Positions 50,826-60,131 of a stretch of 64,000 bases of DNA are shown piece by piece. The position numbers were made by a program, and so were the translations under genes. The stretch lies in contig NZ_JAPCID010000030.1 in NCBI RefSeq assembly GCF_027587175.1, positions 29,837 through 93,836 on the forward strand, written 5' to 3'. A model generated the notes under the pieces. That model saw only the letters and a list, made by a program, of their open reading frames with translations. It did no database searches and was not told where the DNA came from. The DNA comes from Solirubrobacter deserti. Lineage in GTDB: Bacteria; Actinomycetota; Thermoleophilia; Solirubrobacterales; Solirubrobacteraceae. The first letter of the stretch is position 1. The number at the start of each line of letters is the position of its first letter.

Positions 50826-53683
50826 CCGCCGTCCGCCGAAGCGGCCTCGGCACGGGCCTCGTGGCCCTCCTCGGAGCGCTGCGTGAACACCAGCCGGCCC
50901 GGGCCCATGTGCCGCCGGGACGCACGGGCGAACGCCTCGGCGCGCTCCTTGTTCCGTGCGAGGTCGGCCGGGACGGGGTGCAGGCGCTCGTCGAACGGCG
51001 GCCGGCGCGTGAGCACGCGGCCGAGTAGGCCGAGCGGGCCGCGTCGCGGGTCCGCCAGCGGGCGGGAGACGAGGTAGCGCGGGTTGTCGCTGAGGCTCAC
51101 CAGCTCATCGAGCGCCGTGGCGAACCGCTTGCCCTCCTCCGCCGTCGCGCGCGTGAGCTCACAGCGCAGGTAGCCCGAGGCGCGCGGCTCGATCGTGAGG
51201 CTGTTCGCGGCCTCGGGCGTCAGCTCGTCCAGCTCGCGATAGGCGTCGATGACGGCGCGGGCGGCGGCGTCGAGCGGGAGCACGAGCGGGAGCCGTTGCT
51301 TGGCGGCGCCGAGCCGGACGGCGGCCCACGCGAGGCCGGCCGGCGCCAGCGCGAGCCCGATCAGCAGCGGCGGGGCGCTGGCCGCGACGCCGAGCGCGCC
51401 GAACGCCGCGCCGCCGCCGAGGCCGGTGCCGATCGGGACCCGCTGGGATAGGTGCAGCGGCCGGCCCGGCTTGCTCGTGACCTTCGGCGCAGGCGCCTGC
51501 GAGCGGCGCCGCACCAGCAGGGTGGGCAGCTCGACGCCGCGGTAGGGCGTGCCGATCTTCCAGCGCTCGCGCGCCGCGTCCCGCTGCGCCGCGCGCTGCA
51601 ACAGCTGGGCGTTGAGCTCGCGAAAGCGCTCGACGGGCGGCGGGCCGAACGGGCCGAGCTCGGGATGCACGTGCGAAGGGCCCGCCTCCACCTCGCCGTC
51701 CTCGGCCGGCGCGAACAGGTTCAGGTGCTTGCGCACGAAGCGCTCGTAGTCGGCGTTGCCGCGCACGAGGTCGGGTGCGACGCACACGACGTCCCAGTTG
51801 GAGGCGACCTTCTGCGGGTCGGCCGGGTCCAGCCGGAGCGAGCGGCCGCGCATCTGCTGGACCGAGACGCCGGTGGTCGCGATCGTCATGTCGATCAGGA
51901 CGTTCAGCGGCGGGCAGTTCCAGCCCTCGCCGAGCAACGCGCGCGTCCCGACGAGCACCTGCGTCGTGCCCTCGACGAACAGCCGCGTGGCGAGTTCCAC
52001 CCACGCGCGCGGCATCCACTCCGCGCCCTGGGAGTGCAGCGTGACGAGCAGGCCGTCCGGCTCGGCCTCCCAGTCGGTGAGCTTGAAGTGATCCTGCGCG
52101 GTCGCCTCCAGCGCGGTGAGCAGCACCTCGGCGTCGGCCGGGTGGCAGCGCAGCCCGCGGCCGGAGACCAGCAGCGGCCGCAGGTGCGCGACGCGGTCGT
52201 CGGCGGCGATCGCCAGCAGCACGTGGCGGGCGGTGCCGGCGGCGGGATCGAGGACGCCCGTGAGCGCGTCGTCGGGGCGCTGCGCGGCGAGCTCGGCGTC
52301 GGTGAGCACGAGCGCGCGGGTCCGCTCGCCCCGGTGCTCGAGCTCGTGCGCGAGCACGTCCACGAGCGCGTGCGCCTTGGCCTGCGAGCCCGTCAGCAGG
52401 CGGTCGACCTCAGACGTGCCGCGGCGGATGCCCTGGCGCGTGAGGTTGAAGCCGAGCTCGCGCAGCGCGGCGGCGATCGCCTCGTACTGGTCGGCCGCCT
52501 CGCGGGACGGGTCGGAAGCGAGCTTGCGCAGCGCGTAGTCCTCGAGCAGCACGAGCCAGTCGTCGAGGTCGGGCCGGCGGCGGTAGGCCTCGCCGCGCGG
52601 CGCGCCAGTCGGCACGCGCAGGTCGGCGGAGAGCAGGAAGCGCACGCCGGCGCGGGCGAGCTTGGGGCTGCGGCGCTGGAACTCCGGCCATGACAGCTCC
52701 GTCTCGTCCTCGGCGGAGCGGCGGCGGTCGTGCAGGCGCCCGATGACCCACTCGGGGAAGTCGCCGTCATGGAGTGCGGTGATCAGCTCGCGGAAGCGCG
52801 TGTCGTGCTCGGCCAGCCAGTCGCGCTCGGCCTGCAGCGGCTCGGTGAGGATCGCGAGCTCTTGATAGGGCGCCAGGTGGCCGTCGCGGACGACGGCCGG
52901 GGTGGGGACCGTGAAGTCCACCGGGCCAAGCAGCGCGTCATAGAGCTCAGCCTCAGCTTCAGGGAGAGACACCGGCGGTGTGGCGGTGAGCCCGATCACG
53001 TGCACGCCCTCCGGCAGTTCCTGCAGCACGGCGCGCACGACGTAGCCCCAGAGGCTCGCCAGGTGGTGGCACTCGTCGAGCAGCACGACGCCGACGCCCA
53101 TGTTCGCGAGCTGCTGGACGCGCTTGCGCGCCGGCTCGGACAGCAGGTCGCGCAGCTCGACGCCCGCGTGCTCGCCGCGCGCGACCTCGCGCTTGAGGGC
53201 GGCGGAGATGCGCGCCAGCTCCCTCGCCCGCCGGTTCGCGGCCTCGCCCTCGAACGCCTCGCCCTCGCGCAGGGCCTCCTCGCGCGTCATGCCGGTGGCG
53301 GCGGCGCGCTCGTCGGCCCAGCGCGACTGCGCGAGCCGGCCGAGCAGGATCTCCGGATCCTCGAGCTGGCACAGCGCCTGGTAGGACAAGCATGCGATCG
53401 GCTTGAGCGGGTCCGCGCCGGCGACCTCCTCCGGGCGGTCGGTGAACGACGCGACCGCGCGCGGCCACTGCTGCTGGATGCCCTGGTTGGGCGCGAGCAC
53501 GAGCGCCCGCTTGCCGACCCGGCGGATCAGCTCCACGCCGAGCAGCGTCTTGCCCGACCCGGGCGGCGCGACGATGTGCGTGCGCAGGCGCCCGTTGTGG
53601 CGGTCCTTCTCGAACGCGGCCAGCGCCGCCCGCTGATACGGACGCCACTCGCCGTAGAACTGCAACTCGCGGAAGCGCGTCAC
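50792..53683 (-). CDS. SF2 DEAD/DEAH-type helicase with a hydrophobic C-terminal segment
   Basis: 963 residues from the GTG at 53683 (VTRFRELQFYGEWRPYQ), in the SCO1 gene's stop. Motif I APPGSGKTLLG near 35-45, motif II LLDECHHLASLWG near 180, motif III GLTATPP, motif V/VI in TRALLGEGWNCPPLN and VQQMRGRSLRLDP. XPB/ERCC3-like order with Q-motif tyrosine. After about residue 720 comes an atypical region: two strongly hydrophobic stretches (GGGAAFGALGVAASAPPLLIG, LALAPAGLAWAAVRL) and then a domain of unknown type. The membrane-like segment in a helicase is unusual. Role in repair or defence is open. Confidence 0.85.
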   Translation of the reverse strand: MTRFRELQFYGEWRPYQRAALAAFEKDRHNGRLRTHIVAPPGSGKTLLGVELIRRVGKRALVLAPNQGIQQQWPRAVASFTDRPEEVAGADPLKPIACLSYQALCQLEDPEILLGRLAQSRWADERAAATGMTREEALREGEAFEGEAANRRARELARISAALKREVARGEHAGVELRDLLSEPARKRVQQLANMGVGVVLLDECHHLASLWGYVVRAVLQELPEGVHVIGLTATPPVSLPEAEAELYDALLGPVDFTVPTPAVVRDGHLAPYQELAILTEPLQAERDWLAEHDTRFRELITALHDGDFPEWVIGRLHDRRRSAEDETELSWPEFQRRSPKLARAGVRFLLSADLRVPTGAPRGEAYRRRPDLDDWLVLLEDYALRKLASDPSREAADQYEAIAAALRELGFNLTRQGIRRGTSEVDRLLTGSQAKAHALVDVLAHELEHRGERTRALVLTDAELAAQRPDDALTGVLDPAAGTARHVLLAIAADDRVAHLRPLLVSGRGLRCHPADAEVLLTALEATAQDHFKLTDWEAEPDGLLVTLHSQGAEWMPRAWVELATRLFVEGTTQVLVGTRALLGEGWNCPPLNVLIDMTIATTGVSVQQMRGRSLRLDPADPQKVASNWDVVCVAPDLVRGNADYERFVRKHLNLFAPAEDGEVEAGPSHVHPELGPFGPPPVERFRELNAQLLQRAAQRDAARERWKIGTPYRGVELPTLLVRRRSQAPAPKVTSKPGRPLHLSQRVPIGTGLGGGAAFGALGVAASAPPLLIGLALAPAGLAWAAVRLGAAKQRLPLVLPLDAAARAVIDAYRELDELTPEAANSLTIEPRASGYLRCELTRATAEEGKRFATALDELVSLSDNPRYLVSRPLADPRRGPLGLLGRVLTRRPPFDERLHPVPADLARNKERAEAFARASRRHMGPGRLVFTQRSEEGHEARAEAASADGGYETLVRDVWV

Positions 53684-54291
53684 AGCCGGCCGAGATCGTT
53701 GGCCAGGGCCTCCTGCGTCATATGGTCGAAGGGAAAGCCGATCCTCTGCATGCCGTTCGCGTCCGCGAGGATCGTATGCGCTGAGTGCTCCAGATCGTCC
53801 TGCTGGGGCTGGACGGCGAACGCCTCCCACACCGGCGCGAGCTCTTCGCGGGTGCCGAGCAGGAACGTCATCCGGCCGGTCATGCCCTGCTTGAGCAGGA
53901 ACGACTCCGCGCGCTTGGGGTTGTCGTTGACCGGGTCGACGGAGATGCCGACCACCTGCACGTCTTCGCGGTCGAGGTCGTCGACGGCGCCCTTGATCGT
54001 CTGCACCTGCGCCGGGCACGTGTCCTCGCAGGTGGAGTAGACGAACGCGTAGACGACAGGCTTGCCCTTGAGGCTCGAGCTGGTGACCGGCTTGCCGTCC
54101 TGGTCGGTGAGGGTGAAGTCGGGCACCGGCTGACCGGGCGGGCGGATGGCGCCGGCCCAGCCGTCGGCGCTGAGCTCGAGCGCGTTGGGGTTCGGGCCGT
54201 CGCTGCGCGCCGCGAGCGTCGCGCCGATCACCGCGGCGAGCGCGCAGAGCGTGAGCGCGACCAGGGCGAGGCGGAGGCGGGCACCGAGCAC
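53680..54291 (-). CDS. SCO1/SenC-type copper chaperone
   Basis: 203 residues, GTG start, N-terminal membrane anchor at 6-28. Thioredoxin fold with the copper motif CEDTC near 89-93 (CxxxC) and the distal histidine in EHSAHTIL near 170. SCO proteins deliver copper to the CuA centre of cytochrome c oxidase outside the membrane. No oxidase genes are nearby. Stop overlaps the helicase start (GTGA), so the two genes share a transcript despite unrelated functions. Confidence 0.88.
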   Translation of the reverse strand: MLGARLRLALVALTLCALAAVIGATLAARSDGPNPNALELSADGWAGAIRPPGQPVPDFTLTDQDGKPVTSSSLKGKPVVYAFVYSTCEDTCPAQVQTIKGAVDDLDREDVQVVGISVDPVNDNPKRAESFLLKQGMTGRMTFLLGTREELAPVWEAFAVQPQQDDLEHSAHTILADANGMQRIGFPFDHMTQEALANDLGRL

Positions 54292-54409
54292 CGACTAGAG
54301 GCTAGTCAGGGCGCTCCGAGATTCCGACAACCGTTGGATGAGCGCGCTCCGCGGCTCCCGTACGGTCAGCCGGAGAGGGTTCCGCCACGAGGGTCTAGGA
54401 GGGCTGGGC

Positions 54410-56875
54410 ATGACGGGATGGTTCGGACGAGGGGCGGCGACGGCCGCGCTCTCGGTCACGCTGGCCGCCGCGGCCGCATCGGCGGCGGCGGCGCAGACGC
54501 AGCCGGTGTTCGCGGGAGGCCAGGCGCAGATCGTCCCGGCGTTCAACGTCTCGGGCGAGTGGATCCGCCACCGGCTGTGGGTGGAGACGGAGTTCGACTC
54601 CGACGGCGACGGCAAGCGCGACCGCATGCACGTGGACGTCACCCGGCCGGCCCAGACCGCGACCGAGGGCCTGAAGGTGCCGGTGGTCTACGAGACGAGC
54701 CCGTACTACGCGGGCACCTCGGGCCCGCAGGCGAACCTGTGGAACGTCAACCACGAGCTCGGCGTGGCGCCGCCGGCGCGCATCTCGCAGCCCGCGATCC
54801 CGTTCAACCCGAACCGCACCTCGGTCTCCAACAGCCAGACCCTCGCCAACACGTGGGTGCCGCGCGGCTTCTCCGTCGTCCGCTCCGAGTCGCCGGGCAC
54901 GGGGCTCTCGCAGGGGTGCCCGACGGTCGGCGGCACCAACGAGAACGACGCCCCCAAGGCGGTCGTCGACTGGCTCAACGGCCGGGCCAAGGGGTACACG
55001 ACGGCCGACGGCGACGTGGAGGTCACGGCCTCGTGGTCGACGGGCAAGGTCGGCATGACCGGCACGTCCTACAACGGCACGCTGCCGATCTCGGCCGCGA
55101 CGACCGGCGTGGACGGGCTGGAGGCCATCATCCCGGTGGCGCCGAACACGTCCTACTACCACTACTACCGCTCCAACGGGCTGGTGCGGAACCCGGGCGG
55201 CTGGGTCGGCGAGGACATCGACTTCCTGTTCGACTACATCAACAGCGGCGACCCGTCGCGGCGCCAGTTCTGCATCGACACGGTCCGCGAAGGCCTGATG
55301 AAGGCCCGCCAGGACCGCATCACCGGCGACTACAACGACTTCTGGGCCGGCCGCGACCAGCTCAACCAGCTCGCCAAGGTCAAGGCCGCGACGCTGATGG
55401 CGCACGCCTTCAACGACTGGAACGTCGTGCCCGAGCACAGCGTCCGGATCGCCGAGGCGCTCAAGGGCAAGGTCCCGCTCCAGCAGTACTACCACCAGGG
55501 CGGGCACGGCGGCGATCCGCCGCTGGGCCTGCGCAATCGCTGGTTCACGCGCTTCCTGTACGGCGTCCAGAACGGGGTCGAGAACGACCCGAAGGCGTGG
55601 GTGACGCGTGAGGCCGCGGCCTGCCCGCCGCGCACCGCGACCGTCGTCGGCCAGCAGACGAACACCGCGACGCTGACCGTCGCCGACTCGAGCAAGCTGC
55701 AGGTCGGCATGACGCTGACGATCCCGCAGACGGACGCGGCGGGCGTCACCACCAACGTGACCCGCGCGATCCTTGCCCTGCCCAGCTCGACCACCGTCCT
55801 GCTCGACTCGGCGGTCGCCACTGCCGACGGCCAGAAGATCGCCGACGGCGCCGTCACCAGCATCGTGTGCTCGGCCGCGAACCCGACGCCGTACGCCGAC
55901 TACCCGAACCCGGCCGCGGCCCCGGTGGAGTTCCGGCCCCGGCCGGGCGGGAACACCACGGGCGAGCTGACGCCGTCCGCGACCCCGGCCGCGGCGACCG
56001 AGAAGTACGTCGACGACGCCTCCTGCCAGCCGGGCAACTTCGTCAACGCGGGCCCGCAGCGGCTGCTCTACGGCACACCGTTCCTGAAGGCGCCGCTGCA
56101 CCTCTCGGGTACGCCGCGGGTGAAGGTGCGCATGGCGGCGAGCAAGGCGGCCGCGAACCTCTCCGTGTGGCTCGTCGCGCTGCCGTTCACGCCCTCGGTG
56201 ACCTGCACCGCGACGCAGATCAACACGTCGCACGTGATCACGCGCGGCTGGGCCGATCCGCAGAACCGCGGCGCGGTCTCGGGCGGCGCGCCGCTCGTGC
56301 CGGGCGAGTTCGTCGACGTGACGTTCAATCTGCAGCCGACGGACAAGATGGTCCTCGCGGGCCAACGGCTCGCGCTGATGGTGTTCTCCAGCGACCGCCT
56401 GTTCACGCTGCGCCCGCAGCCCGGCACCGAGGTCAGCGTCGACCTGGCCGGCACGTCGCTCTCGCTGCCGGTCGTCGGCGGCGCCAAGGGCTACCTGACC
56501 GCGCTCGGCGGCCAGGATCTCCCGGTCGGCGGAACCGTGCCGGCGACGCTGTCGCTCGCGCTGAAGGGGCCGGCCACGTTCGCGCCGTTCGTCCCGGGCG
56601 TCGAGCAGGACTACACGGCGACGACGAGCGCGACCGTCACGAGCACCGCGGGGGACGCGGTGCTCAGCGTGTCGGCGCCGGGCCACATGACCAACGGGGC
56701 GTTCAGTCTGCCCGAGCCGCTGCGCGTGGAGCTCGGGAAGACGGCGTGGACCGGACCGACGTCCAGCGAGGACGTCGGGATCACCTTCAAACAGCTGATC
56801 AAGCGCACGGACGCGCTGCGCACCGGCACCTACGCCCGGGCGCTGACCTTCACCCTCTCGACGACGAGCCCGTAG
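54410..56875 (+). CDS. Secreted CocE/NonD-type X-Pro dipeptidyl-peptidase-like hydrolase
   Basis: 821 residues from the ATG at 54410, preceded by AGGAGG at a good distance. Signal peptide at 1-28. Alpha/beta-hydrolase triad: Ser220 (GMTGTSYNG), Asp336 (HAFNDWNV) and His366 (QGGHGGD). Before the triad, FSVVRSESPGTGLSQGC is typical of the S15/CocE family. A beta insertion near 405-480 separates the last triad residue from the family's jelly-roll domain (about 520-700). The final 116 residues (nt 56525-56872) equal in length and closely match the C-terminus of the 27793-31440 protein. Cleaves X-Pro peptides or esters outside the cell. Confidence 0.9.
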   Translation: MTGWFGRGAATAALSVTLAAAAASAAAAQTQPVFAGGQAQIVPAFNVSGEWIRHRLWVETEFDSDGDGKRDRMHVDVTRPAQTATEGLKVPVVYETSPYYAGTSGPQANLWNVNHELGVAPPARISQPAIPFNPNRTSVSNSQTLANTWVPRGFSVVRSESPGTGLSQGCPTVGGTNENDAPKAVVDWLNGRAKGYTTADGDVEVTASWSTGKVGMTGTSYNGTLPISAATTGVDGLEAIIPVAPNTSYYHYYRSNGLVRNPGGWVGEDIDFLFDYINSGDPSRRQFCIDTVREGLMKARQDRITGDYNDFWAGRDQLNQLAKVKAATLMAHAFNDWNVVPEHSVRIAEALKGKVPLQQYYHQGGHGGDPPLGLRNRWFTRFLYGVQNGVENDPKAWVTREAAACPPRTATVVGQQTNTATLTVADSSKLQVGMTLTIPQTDAAGVTTNVTRAILALPSSTTVLLDSAVATADGQKIADGAVTSIVCSAANPTPYADYPNPAAAPVEFRPRPGGNTTGELTPSATPAAATEKYVDDASCQPGNFVNAGPQRLLYGTPFLKAPLHLSGTPRVKVRMAASKAAANLSVWLVALPFTPSVTCTATQINTSHVITRGWADPQNRGAVSGGAPLVPGEFVDVTFNLQPTDKMVLAGQRLALMVFSSDRLFTLRPQPGTEVSVDLAGTSLSLPVVGGAKGYLTALGGQDLPVGGTVPATLSLALKGPATFAPFVPGVEQDYTATTSATVTSTAGDAVLSVSAPGHMTNGAFSLPEPLRVELGKTAWTGPTSSEDVGITFKQLIKRTDALRTGTYARALTFTLSTTSP

Positions 56876-56879
56876 CCGC

Positions 56880-57512
56880 TCAGGCTTCGGTGAGACCGCG
56901 GCGGATCGCGTAGCGCACGAGCTCTACGCGATCCCGCATGCCGAGCTTGCGCAGCAGGTTCGCGCGGTGCGACTCGACCGTCTTCTCGGCCAGGTGCAGC
57001 GTCTCGGCGATCTGCTTGTTGGTGTAGGCCTCGGCGATCAGCTTCAGGACCTCCTGCTCGCGCGGCGACAGCGGCTCCTCGGGGCCGCTGCTGCTGTCGC
57101 TCATCCACTCGCGCACGATCGTCCGCTCGACGGCGTTCGTGAGGAACGCGTCGCCGCGGGACACGGCGCGGATCGCGTTCAGCAGCGCCTGGTCGACCTC
57201 GCGCTTGAGGACGTAGCCGGACGCACCAGCCTTCAGCGCGTCGAAGACGTAGCGCTCGTCGTCGTGCATCGACAGCGCGAGCACCTGCGTCTCGGGCAGG
57301 TGCGCGCGGATCTGGCGCGCGGCCTGCAGGCCGGTCATGCGCGGCATGGAGACGTCCATCACGCACAGGTCGGGCTTGGTGCGCAGCGCCTGCTCGAAGG
57401 CCTCGACGCCGTCACCGGCCTCGGCGACGACCTCCATGTCCGGCTGGCGATCGATCAGCAACTTCATGCCGCCACGGACGATCCCGTGGTCGTCGGCGAT
57501 CAGGATCCTCAT
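56880..57512 (-). CDS. NarL/FixJ-family response regulator
   Basis: 210 residues. Receiver domain with the acid pocket DD at 7-8, phospho-acceptor Asp53 (VMDVSM), Ser/Lys switch (LSMHDDE, YVLKRE). C-terminal LuxR-type helix-turn-helix from about 147: LSPREQEVLKLIAEAYTNKQIAETLHLAEKTVESHRANLLRKLG. Start overlaps the stop of the kinase gene, which is transcribed first. The next gene downstream converges, five bases away. Target genes unknown. Confidence 0.93.
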   Translation of the reverse strand: MRILIADDHGIVRGGMKLLIDRQPDMEVVAEAGDGVEAFEQALRTKPDLCVMDVSMPRMTGLQAARQIRAHLPETQVLALSMHDDERYVFDALKAGASGYVLKREVDQALLNAIRAVSRGDAFLTNAVERTIVREWMSDSSSGPEEPLSPREQEVLKLIAEAYTNKQIAETLHLAEKTVESHRANLLRKLGMRDRVELVRYAIRRGLTEA

Positions 57513-58474
57513 GAGGCCCCCATGGTCAGTTCGATGGTTGTTCCCTCACCGGGGGCGGAGAACACGTTCAAGCGGCCGCCGACGAGCAGGGCGCGCTCGC
57601 GCATGCCGGACACGCCGAGGCGCCCGCCGGACCCGCTGCGGGGCGCGAAGCCGCAGCCGTCGTCGCGCACGCGCAACGTGGTGCGGCCGACGCTGGAGAG
57701 CTCGACGCGGACGGTGCTCGCGCCCGAGTGCTGGACGACGTTCGACAAGGACTCCTGCGCGACGCGGTAGAGCACGAGCTGCTCCTCGTCGGAGAGCTCG
57801 GGCGTGTCGCCGTGACGGTGGAAGGTGGTGCGGATGCCCGTGCGCTCGCCGAAGTTCGCCACCTGAGAGGCGAGCGCGGGGACGAGGCCGTGGTCGTCGA
57901 GCGCGGTGGGGCGCAGCGTGCGCGCGAGCGTCAGCAGCTCCTCCATCGCCTGGGTCGCGAGCGTCTGGATCTCCTTGAGCTCGGAGCGCAGGCCGGGCGG
58001 GACGTCGAGCGCGGCGGCCTGCAGGCGCAGCAGGATCGCCGTCAGCGCCTGGTTGACCTCGTCGTGCAGGTCCTGCGCGATGCGGGCGCGCTCCTCCTCC
58101 TGGGCGCGGATGACGGCGCGGCCGCCCTCGACGCGCTCCTGCTCGATGCGGGCGACCATCTTGTTGAAGGCCGCCGTCAGGCGCTGGGTCTCGCTCGTGG
58201 CGCGCTCGTCTACCGTGGCGCGCTGGCCCGGGGAAGCGAGATCGATGCGCTCCATCGTCTCCGCCAGGTGCTCGAGCGGCCGCAGGCGGTGACGCAGCAG
58301 GAGGGTGTTGAGCAGCACGGCGGCCACGACCGCGACGCCGATCAGCACGTCACGCTGGATCGACGCGAGCCCGCCCGCCTGGTCGGGCGCGAGCATCGCG
58401 GCGACGAAGGCGGTCACCGTGACGAGGGCGGTGTTGACCGCGAGGACCTGGTTCAGGAGGGAACGGGAGCGCAC
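57509..58474 (-). CDS. Sensor histidine kinase of the NarX/LiaS (HisKA_3) type
   Basis: 321 residues, GTG start. Two membrane helices at about 9-29 and 43-60 with a very short external loop, so the stimulus is probably sensed in the membrane. HAMP domain about 60-112; HisKA_3 dimerisation helix with the phosphorylated His137 (RIAQDLHDEVNQAL); HATPase_c with the N box QESLSNVVQHSGA and G boxes DDGCGFAP and GVSGMRERA. Phosphorylates the response regulator encoded downstream with a four-base overlap. Confidence 0.92.
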   Translation of the reverse strand: MRSRSLLNQVLAVNTALVTVTAFVAAMLAPDQAGGLASIQRDVLIGVAVVAAVLLNTLLLRHRLRPLEHLAETMERIDLASPGQRATVDERATSETQRLTAAFNKMVARIEQERVEGGRAVIRAQEEERARIAQDLHDEVNQALTAILLRLQAAALDVPPGLRSELKEIQTLATQAMEELLTLARTLRPTALDDHGLVPALASQVANFGERTGIRTTFHRHGDTPELSDEEQLVLYRVAQESLSNVVQHSGASTVRVELSSVGRTTLRVRDDGCGFAPRSGSGGRLGVSGMRERALLVGGRLNVFSAPGEGTTIELTMGAS

Positions 58475-58509
58475 TGTCCGGTTCTCATCGGCACGGCGCG
58501 CTCGGGTGA

Positions 58510-58560
58510 TTACCCCATATCGGGATCGCCGCTATTCTTTGTGAAGCATTGAATCCCGAT
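58510..58560 (+). promoter_or_regulatory. Candidate promoter and dyad upstream of the rhodanese-MoeB gene
   Basis: TTACCC (58510-58515) and TATTCT (58533-58538) are 17 bases apart. ATCGGGAT (58519-58526) and ATCCCGAT (58553-58560) form a perfect eight-base dyad with a 26-base interval that brackets the -10-like box, so a repressor site is possible. The gap also contains the promoter side of the divergent kinase gene. Confidence 0.35.
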
Positions 58561-58580
58561 CCGAATTCTTGAGGACGCGC

Positions 58581-59765
58581 ATGAGTCCAACCGGTGCGGA
58601 AGTCATCCGCAAGATCCGTAGCGAGGTCGAAGAAGTCGATCCGGCCGACGTCAAGTCGCACCTCGGCAACGGCATCGTCCTGCTGGACGTCCGCGAGAGC
58701 GAGGAGTGGGACGCCGGCCACATCCCGGGCGCCAAGCACGTCGCGCGCGGCTTCCTGGAGTCCCGCGTGGAAGGCGCGATCGGGTCCGACCGCAGCCAGC
58801 GCGTGGTCATCTACTGCGCCTCCGGCCAGCGCTCCGCCCTGGCGGCGAACACGCTCAAGCACCTGCTCGGCTACGAGAACGTCGCGTCCATGAACGGCGG
58901 CATCACGCTGTGGAAGGACCGCGGCTACGAGGTCGAGAAGCCGGTCGTGCTCACGCCGCAGCAGCGCGACCGCTACTCGCGCCACCTGCTCGTGCCGGAG
59001 ATCGGGCTCGAGGGCCAGACCAAGCTGCTCAATGCCAAGGTCCTGCTCCTGGGCGCGGGTGGGCTCGGCTCGCCGACCGCGTTGTACCTGGCGGCGGCCG
59101 GTGTCGGCACGCTGGGCGTGGTCGACGACGACGAGGTCGACCTCTCCAACCTCCAGCGCCAGGTGATCCACACCACGGACCGGATCGGGACGCCGAAGGT
59201 GGACTCCGCGGAGATCGCCATCAACGGCATCAACCCGGACGTGAAGGTCGTCAAGTACAAGACGCGCCTCGACGCCTCCAACATCATGGAGATCATCGAG
59301 GGCTACGACGTGATCGTCGACGGCGTCGACAACTTCCCGACGCGCTACCTGCTCAACGACGCGACGGTGCGCCTGGACATCCCGGTCGTCTCCGCCTCGA
59401 TCCTCGGCTTCGACGGCCAGCTGAGCGTCTTCAAGCCGCACGACGGCCCGTGCTACCGCTGCCTGTACCCGGTGCCGCCGCCCGCCGAGCTCGCCCCGTC
59501 CTGCGGCGCCAACGGCGTCCTGGGCGTGCTGCCGGGCACGATGGGCCTGCTGCAGGCCACCGAGGTCGTCAAGCTGATCGTGGGCGCCGGCGAGCCGCTG
59601 GTCGGCCGGCTGCTGCTCTACGAAGCGCTCGGCGCGACGTTCACCGAGCTCAAGGTCCGGCGCGATCCGGAGTGCCCGATCTGCTCGATCGACCCGTCGG
59701 AGATCGACGAGTCGCAGATGGGCGTGTTCCCGGACTACGAGGCGTTCTGCGCCGCCGCGGGCTAG
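58581..59765 (+). CDS. moeB: Rhodanese-ThiF/MoeB-type sulfur-carrier activating enzyme (MoeZ-like, domains in reverse order)
   Basis: 394 residues from the ATG at 58581 (GAGG upstream). Rhodanese domain at 20-120 with active Cys79 (VIYCASGQRS); then a ThiF/MoeB adenylation domain: ATP loop GAGGLGS 158-164, zinc cysteines Cys291/Cys294 and Cys365/Cys368, and Cys308 in PSCGANGVLG. It adenylates the C-terminus of a ubiquitin-like carrier and transfers sulfur to give a thiocarboxylate. In the known mycobacterial MoeZ the rhodanese domain is C-terminal; here it is first. The CysO-like carrier gene follows after 59 bases. Confidence 0.9.
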   Translation: MSPTGAEVIRKIRSEVEEVDPADVKSHLGNGIVLLDVRESEEWDAGHIPGAKHVARGFLESRVEGAIGSDRSQRVVIYCASGQRSALAANTLKHLLGYENVASMNGGITLWKDRGYEVEKPVVLTPQQRDRYSRHLLVPEIGLEGQTKLLNAKVLLLGAGGLGSPTALYLAAAGVGTLGVVDDDEVDLSNLQRQVIHTTDRIGTPKVDSAEIAINGINPDVKVVKYKTRLDASNIMEIIEGYDVIVDGVDNFPTRYLLNDATVRLDIPVVSASILGFDGQLSVFKPHDGPCYRCLYPVPPPAELAPSCGANGVLGVLPGTMGLLQATEVVKLIVGAGEPLVGRLLLYEALGATFTELKVRRDPECPICSIDPSEIDESQMGVFPDYEAFCAAAG

Positions 59766-59784
59766 GGTGACGATGAAGCGGGAC

Positions 59785-59816
59785 ATCCCCTCCGCCCCAC
59801 CCCGATCATCCGACCT
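59785..59816 (+). repeat. Copy 2 of the 32-base intergenic repeat
   Basis: Identical over 32 bases to 48707-48738, in the same orientation. The stem arm present before copy 1 is changed here (GCGGGAC instead of GGCGGAG), so the hairpin is weak. It lies between the MoeB-type gene and the sulfur-carrier gene, eight bases from the start codon. Confidence 0.75.
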
Positions 59817-59824
59817 CATCTGAA

Positions 59825-60103
59825 ATGGCCAAGATCAAGATCCCACCGGTCCTGCGTCCGTCCGTCGGCGGCGAGAAGGAAGTGCAGGCGGAAGGCGGCG
59901 ACGTCGGCTCCGTCCTGCGCGCGCTCGCCGAGCAGCACCCCGCGACCCAGCAGCAGCTCTTCGGCGCCGACGGCTCCCTGAACCGCTACGTCAACGTGTA
60001 CCTCAACGACGAGGACGTGCGCGTGCTGGACGGGCTCGACACCTCCGTGGGCGAGTCCGACACGCTCGTGATCCTGCCGGCCATGGCCGGCGGCGGCGCA
60101 TAA
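59825..60103 (+). CDS. cysO: CysO-like ubiquitin-fold sulfur carrier with an extended C-terminus
   Basis: 92 residues. The wording IPPVLRPSVGGEKEV at 6-20 and RYVNVYLNDEDVRVLDGL near 54-71 closely follows mycobacterial CysO, the thiocarboxylated sulfur donor for CysM in cysteine synthesis. The carrier's functional end is Gly-Gly; here the chain reads MAGGGA, with Ala after the glycines. The extra residue would have to be removed, or Gly91 is not the terminus used. The upstream MoeB-type enzyme is the likely activator. The gene names mec and cysM are not represented in the window. Confidence 0.88.
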   Translation: MAKIKIPPVLRPSVGGEKEVQAEGGDVGSVLRALAEQHPATQQQLFGADGSLNRYVNVYLNDEDVRVLDGLDTSVGESDTLVILPAMAGGGA

Positions 60104-60131
60104 GCAGGGTCGACCGGGTACCTTCGCGGCC

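Noticed and set aside
52730..55611. Long plus-strand open frames opposite the helicase and across the SCO1 region
   Set aside because: Composition is that of shadow frames, and the opposite or overlapping frames encode clear SF2 helicase, SCO1 and CocE-type proteins.
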